Positions 7,502 to 13,801 of a DNA stretch of 16,217 nucleotides are shown here, piece after piece; position 1 is the stretch's first letter, and each line of letters starts with the position of its first letter. The notes under the pieces are model-generated. The model had not been told where the DNA came from and searched no databases. It saw only the letters and a list, made by a program, of their open reading frames with translations. Origin of the DNA: Elusimicrobiota bacterium. Its GTDB lineage: Bacteria; Elusimicrobiota; Elusimicrobia; Elusimicrobiales; UBA9959. The stretch covers positions 1 to 16,217 of the forward strand of contig DAOWCC010000026.1 in NCBI GenBank assembly GCA_030639665.1. Direction: 5' to 3'. Position numbers and translations under genes: made by a program.

Positions 7502-10012
7502 CTACTGCCGCTCCGTGTTTTTATTGCGCTGATTAAAAGCAACCTGTTCCATTCTATTTCTCAAATCATTAAACGTCTGTGTCTCCTTTCTTAATTCCAA
7601 TAAACTGTTCCTTAAAGACTCAAACTCTCTTTTTATTGTTATTCCGGCCGAGCCGAGTATAGGTTCAAACCTTAACTCGTCTATCTCTTTAACAAGATTT
7701 TCCAGGTTTTTACCGGTATTTAAAGCTTTATCGTGAACCGAGTCAAGATAAAATGAAATAGTTTCAACGGAAAACATTTCCTGACTCGTCTCCGAGCAAA
7801 AGTCTTTTATTTTTGAAAGATGCTTTTTATTTTCCACATTCGCTTCATTCAAAAATAATTTTCCGGTTTCGGCAATAACAACTTTCATCTTTTCAAGAAA
7901 CTCTTCTATTTTATCGTCACTGGTACTCATATTATTTAAACGATTCAGCATTTTATCCAGTTTTCTATATTCTCCTAAAAACTTACCCGTAACCTCTTCC
8001 ATTTCTTTTCTAAACAACTCTCTTTCATCGGTGAAATGCTTTTTTATCGCGTATTGCACATCAGCTTTTATTTTGGACGCGTTATCCGAAGCGGCGGCCT
8101 GAATTTCAGCCATTTTTTCATGGTCTTCTAAAAAATTACCCTTAACCTCTTCCATTTCTTTTCTAAACAACTCTCTTTCATCGGTGAAATGTTTTTTTAT
8201 GGCGTATTGCACATCGGCTTTTATTTTGGACGCGTTATCCGAAGCGTCGATCTGAATTTCAGCCATTTTTTCATAGTCTTCTAAAAACTTACCCTTAATC
8301 TCTTCCATTTCTTTTCTAAACAATTCTTTTTCATCGGCGAAATGTTTTTTTATGGCGTATTGCACATCAGTTTTTATTTCAAACGCGTTATCCGAAGCGG
8401 CAGTCTGAATTTCAGTCAATTTTTTATATTCTCTCTCAATTTTAAAGGAAAAATCTTCCATCTCTTTTTTAAACAATTCTCTCTCGTCGTTAAAATGTTT
8501 CTTTATAGAAAATTGCAAATCAACTTTTATTTTAGCAGCGCCGTCCAAAACAGCACCTTGCATTTCATCCAGTTTCTTATGTTCTCCTATGAATTTAACC
8601 GTGGTATCTTCCATTTCTTTTTTAAACAATTCTCTCTCATCGCTAAAATGTTTTTGTATCATGGATTGCAAATCAGCTTTTGTTTTAGCCGAATTATTTA
8701 AAGCGATATCTTGCCTTTCATTCAGTTTTTTGTATTCGTCCTCGAATTTAAGAGAAACATCTTCCATGTCTTTTCTAAATGATTTTCTCTCATCGCTAAA
8801 ACAAGTTTTAACCGCTGATTTCAATTCTGATTTTGTCTCGGAAAGAAGCAATTTAAAATCTTCTTCACGATTAGCGGACAGCTGTTCGCTCATATCAAAA
8901 ATAGATCTGTTAAATTTAGCTTTAATATCCTCAAACATTTTGAAAAAATTCCCATTCATTTTCCCGCAAAAAGTTCCCAAACCTTTCACGAATTTATCAG
9001 ACAGCTCTTTTACATTGTCTTGATAAACTTCACCAATACCGTCCAGTTTAGCATTCAGCAATTCTTTTATTTTTACTTCAATAACCTCATATGTTAAAGC
9101 TTGTTTTTCGGAGGCGGCCAATCGATCTGTTTCCAACACCTCAATAATTTTTTCATTCCTTTTTTGAGAATCTTTCAGTTGATTTTCTATTTCAGTCAAT
9201 TTATTCAGAAACTTATTTTCATTATTTTGAATATTTTTTTCCACAGCCTCTATCTTCCGATAAAATTTAGCATCGTCGTCTTTTAATATCAAAGGCAAAA
9301 GCTTATTTTCCTGAAAATCATTCCGCTTATCTTCTATTTCAGCCATTTTATTCAAAAGCTTATTTTCATTATCCTGAATATCTTTCAGGTTGTCTTCCAT
9401 CTCGGCAATTTTTGATAAAAATAATGCCTTGCTATCATCTGATTTTGATATCAAGGGCAAAAGCTCTTTTTTCTGAAAATCTTTCAGCCTGGTTTCCATC
9501 TCGGTAATTTTTGATAAAAATAAAGCCTTGCTATCATCTGATTTTGATATCAAGGGCAAAAGCTCTTTTTTCTGAAAATCTTTCAGCCTGTTTTCCATCT
9601 CGGCAATTTTTGATAAAAATAAAGTCTTGCCATCATCTGATTTTGACATCAAGGGCAAAAGCTCTTTTTTCTGAAAATCTTTCAGCCTGTTTTCCATCTC
9701 GGCAATTTTTGATAAGAATAAAGCTTTGCCGTCATCTGATTTTGTCCCTTGAAGCGATTTTAACCCCTCTGTTAATTGTTCTTTTATATCCTTTTTAAGC
9801 TGCAAAAGAATATTTTTTTCCATATCATTCATCTTTGTTTCCAAATCCGACATACTCTTTTGAGGCTTAGCCGTTTGAGGCTTAGCCGTTTGAGGCTTGG
9901 CCGCAACAGGAAGTGGATGATGCTCGGCAGGAGTCTTTTCTTTCGAATCCGGCATAATATCGGAAAAAATAGATTTGTGTTTGGGTTCCGTTTCTTTATT
10001 TTTAAAATTCAT
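7502..10012 (-). CDS. Large tandem-repeat coiled-coil protein of the motor module
   Basis: An 836-residue hydrophilic protein without signal peptide or membrane helix, so presumably cytoplasmic. I do not recognise the family. The N-terminus (1-52) is disordered and includes PQTAKPQTAKPQ. Residues 91-189 are three nearly identical 33-residue units (KSDDGKALFLSKIAEMENRL at the start of the first), with a fourth and further decayed copies to about 285. Thirty-three residues equal three hendecads, fitting a long helical rod. After a less regular stretch, residues 407-712 form six 51-residue units of the type DERELFRKEMEE...IKADVQYAIKKHF, the last one decayed. A conserved-looking helical tail follows (713-836). 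The start has AGAGG 5 nt upstream. Its place between the rotor and MotB suggests a structural part, such as a spacer, track or linker. This role is inferred only from position and shape. Confidence 0.88.
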   Translation of the reverse strand: MNFKNKETEPKHKSIFSDIMPDSKEKTPAEHHPLPVAAKPQTAKPQTAKPQKSMSDLETKMNDMEKNILLQLKKDIKEQLTEGLKSLQGTKSDDGKALFLSKIAEMENRLKDFQKKELLPLMSKSDDGKTLFLSKIAEMENRLKDFQKKELLPLISKSDDSKALFLSKITEMETRLKDFQKKELLPLISKSDDSKALFLSKIAEMEDNLKDIQDNENKLLNKMAEIEDKRNDFQENKLLPLILKDDDAKFYRKIEAVEKNIQNNENKFLNKLTEIENQLKDSQKRNEKIIEVLETDRLAASEKQALTYEVIEVKIKELLNAKLDGIGEVYQDNVKELSDKFVKGLGTFCGKMNGNFFKMFEDIKAKFNRSIFDMSEQLSANREEDFKLLLSETKSELKSAVKTCFSDERKSFRKDMEDVSLKFEDEYKKLNERQDIALNNSAKTKADLQSMIQKHFSDERELFKKEMEDTTVKFIGEHKKLDEMQGAVLDGAAKIKVDLQFSIKKHFNDERELFKKEMEDFSFKIEREYKKLTEIQTAASDNAFEIKTDVQYAIKKHFADEKELFRKEMEEIKGKFLEDYEKMAEIQIDASDNASKIKADVQYAIKKHFTDERELFRKEMEEVKGNFLEDHEKMAEIQAAASDNASKIKADVQYAIKKHFTDERELFRKEMEEVTGKFLGEYRKLDKMLNRLNNMSTSDDKIEEFLEKMKVVIAETGKLFLNEANVENKKHLSKIKDFCSETSQEMFSVETISFYLDSVHDKALNTGKNLENLVKEIDELRFEPILGSAGITIKREFESLRNSLLELRKETQTFNDLRNRMEQVAFNQRNKNTERQ
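7877..8794 (-). repeat. Six 153-bp tandem repeats (51-residue units)
   Basis: Units start at 8794, 8641, 8488, 8335, 8182 and 8029, exactly 51 codons apart. Each begins with DE(R/K), carries (L/S)F(K/R)K(E/D)ME and ends with KKHF or similar. Units 4 and 5 are almost identical in DNA, and the last is decayed in its second half. Recent copies lie toward the 3' side. Confidence 0.9.
9347..9742 (-). repeat. 99-bp tandem repeats (33-residue units), three near-identical and one diverged
   Basis: Units start at 9742, 9643, 9544 and 9445. The first three differ at only a few residues (G/S, A/T, N/T, M/I), and the fourth changes after LKD. The high DNA identity points to recent duplication or gene conversion, so copy number may vary between strains or be misassembled. 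Confidence 0.9.
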
Positions 10013-10171
10013 AATAGCCTCTAAGTCGCAAAAACCTCAAAATAACTACAGCTAAATCACAGATTACGCAAAACCACTCTTGCTTTCTGACTTCTTTGGC
10101 AAAACACTTGTCCGCTGGTTGTTTGGAGGAAGCTACGGCTTACTTGTTGACCAAAACTTACTCCATGCTGC

Positions 10172-11746
10172 TTACGCGCTCTCCACTTTCCTCTCACTGC
10201 TTTCGTTTGTTATCATTTGATTTTCGTTTTCAAGAGGATTTGAAACAGCTCCCTCTTTTATCAGCGTAAAAACGGTTTCAATTATTTTTTCCATGGATTG
10301 GTCGATTCTCTCCGATGAAGGAGAACCGTAACTCATGCTTTGTTCTATCATTTGCCATGTTTTATCAGCCATCTGCTGTCTTATTCTCTCTTTAAGAGGA
10401 TCCAAGATGTCCCACATGGCGGACGCCCACTCTTCCGTTTTTATTTTTGAAATAATCAGTGATAAATCTTTATCGGAGCAAAATATCAAATCCTCAATAA
10501 GAAGAACATTTTTTTTGACCTGAGCGGCTACGACAGGATGATTTTTCCTCAACTCATCAATCATTTCCTTTTTGCTTTTTAAACTGACGCCTTCAAGCGC
10601 TTCTAGCACTTTGGGAACTCCGCCCACAGCGCCGCTGAGACGCCTTTCAATTTCCTCCTTCAAAGTCAATATGGTGTCAGGTTCAATAAAGCGAACCTTT
10701 GACATATTGGCCATTATATCGGAAGCAAATTTAGGCGGTAATTTTTTAAAAAACTCAGCTCTTATATTTGGCTGTAAATGGGTTAAAATCAAAGCCACAT
10801 TGGCGGGTTCCTCTTTAATCATTATATTAACCAAAAAAACCACTTGATCTTGCCTTACATTGAAAACAATACTCTTATTAATATCATCCTCATCGGATTC
10901 ACTCGGGGTTAAATCTTCTTTTTGTTTTCTTCCGATATCCGGCAAAGCGGCCACTTCCCCTCCCTCAACTCCTCCGGAACCGGATCCTGATGATTCTTTC
11001 CCAAGATCCATGGTAATCTGATGGCTTTGCTGAACCTTAGCCATTGTGCTCATCGCTCCGGCAAGCTTTAAAAACCCTATGGAAACCACTATCATTGCGA
11101 TTATTCCCATGAAAGTGAGAACAACATACTTAAGCACCATGCTTATGGCCGCGGGGGTGTACCATATTGTTTTCCAAAGCGGAGAAAACGCAGCTTTCAC
11201 AATTGACAAATTGTCGCCTCTTTTAATATCTATCCTTAAAAGCTGAGCGACAACAATTCTTATATTTGCCACTTCTTTATCCTCTATTTTTTTGTTAATC
11301 ATCACAGTAACATCAAGTTTTTTGACGAAAGTGGAAGGATAAAGAAACTGCTTATTATAAGATTTATCTTCCGATTTTGATTCTTCAAACACAGGAAATC
11401 CCGGCAAAAGATAATCGCTTTGAACACTCTCTCCGCCGGCGTTTTGCCATTTAAACATATCGCCTTTTTTTGAGGCGGAGCCGGAATTGACTTTAACTTT
11501 CTCCGTTCTTGTAAAATCCAAAGTAGCGTCCACAACCACCTTGGCTTGGCCGGGACCGAGAATTTTTATAAGAGCTTCATCTATTTTATTTTCAAGCATT
11601 TTTTCATATTTGGCTTTATTCTCAAACGGAAGGACTTGCGCGCTCAAAAACCCCGTTGAGATTGAAATAAAAAAGAAACCGATAAGAAAAAGCATTATGC
11701 CTTTTTCATAAACCGTTTTTAAGTTTTTAAAATTTGCCAATTTCAT
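10172..11746 (-). CDS. FliF-FliG fusion-like rotor protein
   Basis: A 524-residue membrane protein. Residues 15-36 are a signal or membrane helix. Residues 46-188 match the C-terminal FliF/YscJ region (RBM3): YEKMLENKIDEALIKILGPG, VVVDATLDFTRTEK, then VVAQLLRIDIKRGDNLSI near the end. Residues 198-230 form a second membrane helix. A Ser/Gly-rich linker leads to FliG-like middle and C-terminal domains (about 306-500): EEPANVALILTHLQP in place of the EHPQ segment, GG at 375-376, LLIEDLIFCSDKDLSLII, and a C-terminal torque-helix region MADKTWQMIEQSM...SPSSERID. FliF RBM1/RBM2 and the FliG N-terminal domain, which normally binds FliF, are absent; the covalent link would make the latter needless. 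AGAGGA lies 8 nt before the ATG. It would form a membrane ring with a cytoplasmic rotor face. Homology is judged by eye. Confidence 0.85.
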   Translation of the reverse strand: MKLANFKNLKTVYEKGIMLFLIGFFFISISTGFLSAQVLPFENKAKYEKMLENKIDEALIKILGPGQAKVVVDATLDFTRTEKVKVNSGSASKKGDMFKWQNAGGESVQSDYLLPGFPVFEESKSEDKSYNKQFLYPSTFVKKLDVTVMINKKIEDKEVANIRIVVAQLLRIDIKRGDNLSIVKAAFSPLWKTIWYTPAAISMVLKYVVLTFMGIIAMIVVSIGFLKLAGAMSTMAKVQQSHQITMDLGKESSGSGSGGVEGGEVAALPDIGRKQKEDLTPSESDEDDINKSIVFNVRQDQVVFLVNIMIKEEPANVALILTHLQPNIRAEFFKKLPPKFASDIMANMSKVRFIEPDTILTLKEEIERRLSGAVGGVPKVLEALEGVSLKSKKEMIDELRKNHPVVAAQVKKNVLLIEDLIFCSDKDLSLIISKIKTEEWASAMWDILDPLKERIRQQMADKTWQMIEQSMSYGSPSSERIDQSMEKIIETVFTLIKEGAVSNPLENENQMITNESSERKVESA

Positions 11747-11805
11747 ATTATTATTCCTCTTATATAGTTTGTTGCTTTCTTTCGCGCCTCGGTATTTCTT
11801 AATAT

Positions 11806-12543
11806 TTAAATAAAAGACTGAAGCCTTCTTTCAACCACAATGGGAACGCTTCCTTTTGTTATTTCCATTATCCCTTCCAAAATCATGGATTTCACCTTAA
11901 CATCCATCCATATTTTTGTTCTTATTTTGCCCGCTATCGGCACGCAAACAACATTCGCGAATACTATTCCATAAAAAGCCGATGTTATGGCGACAGCCAT
12001 GGCGGGTCCCACAAATTCAGGATTGGAAATTTCACGCAATACTCCCATAATACCTATAAGCGTACCCAGCAAGCCGAACATGGGCGCCAATATTCCCATA
12101 GTTCTGTACACATTGGCGACTTCATTCATTTCATCAACTCTTTGATTTACTTCCTGTTCCAAAACATGTCTGACAAAATTGGAATCATTATATTCCAAAG
12201 CCGCGGTCGCCGCTCTGCTTAAGAAACCGTTGGCTATTTTGGTATCGGCGTCTTTAAGAGCGCTTAACCCCTTTGTTCTGCATTCCTGAGCAAGATCTAC
12301 CACTATCGGAATTATTTTTTCAGGAGCGGATTCGTCTTTATCAAAGAAAATAATTCTAAGCTCCGTAATCGCTTTTACCAAATATCTAAAAGGAGTATTT
12401 ATAAGAAGGGAAATAAAAGTGCCGCCAAAAACCATAGTTACGGCATGCATATTTAAAAGAGATGAAGAAGTGCCGTTGGAAACAATTCCAAATATAATAA
12501 AACCCATCAAACCAAGCACACCTAATATAGTAGCGAAATCCAT
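11806..12543 (-). CDS. motA: MotA-type stator protein
   Basis: Ion-channel and torque subunit of a MotA/MotB stator, 245 residues with four membrane helices. The N-terminal helices (MDFATILGVLGLMGFIIFGI; AVTMVFGGTFISLLI) are followed by a cytoplasmic loop (about 52-150), then GILAPMFGLLGTLIGIMGVL and GPAMAVAITSAFYGIVFANV. The conserved channel prolines appear in LAP and VGP. In the loop, R89 (QECRTKG) aligns with E. coli R90, but the residue eight further, E98 in E. coli, is K97 here. AGGAGG lies 7 nt before ATG 12543; an upstream in-frame ATG at 12567 precedes that site and is rejected. A TATACT motif (12571-12576) may be a weak -10. Thr161 and Thr187 recall sodium-type stators, but that does not decide the ion. 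It sits between the kinase and the FliF-FliG gene. Confidence 0.95.
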   Translation of the reverse strand: MDFATILGVLGLMGFIIFGIVSNGTSSSLLNMHAVTMVFGGTFISLLINTPFRYLVKAITELRIIFFDKDESAPEKIIPIVVDLAQECRTKGLSALKDADTKIANGFLSRAATAALEYNDSNFVRHVLEQEVNQRVDEMNEVANVYRTMGILAPMFGLLGTLIGIMGVLREISNPEFVGPAMAVAITSAFYGIVFANVVCVPIAGKIRTKIWMDVKVKSMILEGIMEITKGSVPIVVERRLQSFI

Positions 12544-12626
12544 TACCGTTCCTCCTAACAAGTTCACAATAGTATAAATTTATGGTGTTTCAAGAAAGTT
12601 ACGCATAGTTTACAAAATTGTTGAAG

Positions 12627-13571
12627 TTAATTTTTCTTTAAAGGAATTTTAAACCAAAAAGTGGAACCCCTGCCCAATCCTCGACTGATAGCGCCTATAT
12701 CCCCGTCGTGAGATTTAACTATCTCATGAGAGATGGCAAGCCCCAAACCCCAGCCTTTCTTGCGCAATTTTTCATCTTTTTGATATTTAGCTTGATAAAA
12801 CTTTCCGAAAATCTTTTTTGTTTCAGTCGGATGAATGCCTATCCCGGAATCTTTTATAAAAGTTGTAATATATTTCCCTTCCTGTTTAAAAAAAAGCTCC
12901 ACTTGTTTTTCGGCGGGAGTAAACTTAATGGCATTATTGAGAAGATTCATCGTAACTTGCGATAATCTGAATTTATCCCCGTTTATAATCATTCCTTCGG
13001 GAAAATCGTGAACTATAAGCTCAACATTTTTTTTCTGAGCGTTTATGGAAATGCCCGGCAATATATCTTTAGCCACATCGGGGAAATTAAAGATGGCTTT
13101 TTCCATTTTTAATTTACCCGCTTCTATCATGGCAAGATCCGTTAAATCGGATATAAGCCTGTTTAATTGGTCGGTGGCGCTCACTATATGATTTAGATAT
13201 CTCTCTTCTCTTTCTCCCATTTTTTTCTTGATAAGAAGCTCTCCGAATCCGCGAATGGAAGCAAGCGGGGTTCGAATATCATGAACAGCCATTGAAAGAA
13301 ATTTAGATTTCATTTCATTAAGCTGAGCGAGTTCTTGATTTGAAAGCGCGAGTTTCCCTGAAAGATCTTCCAATTGCTTGCTTCTTTGAAAAATATGAGT
13401 TTGAGCGAGAGCTATTCTCTCCACATATTGCTGAATTATCATATTTGAAAAATGCTGCCTATTATTAAAAAAAGTGGATTGAATAAAACCGGAAACTTGC
13501 GCCACCACAAGAAATCCCGCCATTAAAAGCATCAAAGCGAATGGGATAAAAATAATAAAAACCATTTCCAT
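12627..13571 (-). CDS. Membrane-anchored histidine kinase without a sensor domain
   Basis: A 314-residue two-component kinase. One N-terminal membrane helix (about 4-27) is followed by a helical, coiled-coil-like stretch (about 40-90), the dimerisation/phosphorylation domain with H97 in FLSMAVHDIRTPL, and an ATPase domain with N-box LLNNAIKFT (N213), G1 DSGIGI (241-246), F-box FGKFYQ and G2 GWGLGLAI (273-280). All catalytic motifs are present. There is no periplasmic, PAS or GAF domain, so the signal may come through the membrane helix or the coiled coil, for example from the neighbouring motor. AGGA lies 10 nt before ATG 13571; ATG 13565 is an alternative. It is the first gene of the motor module, 83 bp before motA, and the receiver at the other end is its most obvious partner. 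Confidence 0.93.
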   Translation of the reverse strand: MEMVFIIFIPFALMLLMAGFLVVAQVSGFIQSTFFNNRQHFSNMIIQQYVERIALAQTHIFQRSKQLEDLSGKLALSNQELAQLNEMKSKFLSMAVHDIRTPLASIRGFGELLIKKKMGEREERYLNHIVSATDQLNRLISDLTDLAMIEAGKLKMEKAIFNFPDVAKDILPGISINAQKKNVELIVHDFPEGMIINGDKFRLSQVTMNLLNNAIKFTPAEKQVELFFKQEGKYITTFIKDSGIGIHPTETKKIFGKFYQAKYQKDEKLRKKGWGLGLAISHEIVKSHDGDIGAISRGLGRGSTFWFKIPLKKN

Positions 13572-13616
13572 CAGAGTTAATTCCTTTATTTATAGCGGCT
13601 GCGTAAGCCTAATCAC

Positions 13617-13644
13617 AGAGAGGTCGCAACTATGCGACCTCTCT
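13617..13644. repeat. Perfect 12-bp hairpin between the kinase and the PorV-type gene
   Basis: AGAGAGGTCGCA at 13617-13628 pairs with its exact complement at 13633-13644 around the loop ACTA. No U tract follows on either strand, so it is not a standard intrinsic terminator. It could still end transcription from the PorV-type gene before the kinase. It lacks the GTAG head of the REP units. Confidence 0.6.
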
Positions 13645-13712
13645 TCGACAAATTGCATTTCCGCCACACGGCATTCCGCCACACGACATCGGCGGACAGG
13701 CAGGAGGACAGG

Positions 13713-13801
13713 CCACCCGCTACCATATTATCTATCCAATTTGTTCCAAATTCCATTTTTGCGTCTCGACGCCTCTTTACTCTTCGCGTTCTTCGAGCTT
13801 T
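13713..13801 (-). mobile_element. Internally deleted RAYT element (MITE-like relic)
   Basis: Reading leftward, a leader with a GCGTC-GA-GACGC hairpin is followed by AAATGGAATTT (13748-13758 area), the same start as the intact RAYT gene. It then runs directly into the gene's last codons (WNKLD) and stop. Over 13713-13749 it matches 1190-1226 at 34 of 37 positions, including 14 bases past the stop (GGTAGCGGGTGG). About 450 bp of the gene body is missing. A short open frame of about 49 codons crosses it, but I do not consider it a gene. Short GC-rich direct repeats (13655-13712, for example TTCCGCCACACG twice) adjoin it. Confidence 0.7.

Noticed and set aside
7502..7542. TTG start for MotB overlapping the coiled-coil gene
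   Set aside because: The extra 41 residues have no MotB-like character, and the overlap would re-read the end of the coiled-coil gene. ATG 7419 is preferred, although its ribosome binding site is weak.
8342..9023. Long open frames on the plus strand across the coiled-coil gene
   Set aside because: They are antisense shadows created by the tandem repeats and the Lys/Glu-rich coding bias, with Phe/Ser-rich nonsense proteins and no ribosome binding sites.
9347..9742. CRISPR-like array
   Set aside because: The 99-bp periodicity has no spacers and translates into in-frame protein repeats.
6736..12543. Zorya anti-phage system (MotA/MotB-like ZorAB)
   Set aside because: The MotA here ends shortly after its fourth helix, without the long ZorA tail, there is no ZorC or ZorD helicase, and a FliF-FliG rotor is present.
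6736..12543. ExbB/ExbD or TolQ/TolR energiser
   Set aside because: The MotB protein has the GDLM helix and a full OmpA-like wall-binding domain, and the MotA protein has four helices with the MotA signature regions.
6253..13571. Ordinary flagellar operon fragment
   Set aside because: No FliM/FliN, FliH/FliI, export, rod or hook gene is present, and FliF and FliG are reduced and fused. This cannot be fully excluded without the rest of the genome.
13610..13756. Small protein of about 49 codons from the ATGGAATTT of the RAYT relic
   Set aside because: It runs through repeat DNA and a palindrome, and its frame differs from that of the RAYT C-terminus, so it is likely accidental.
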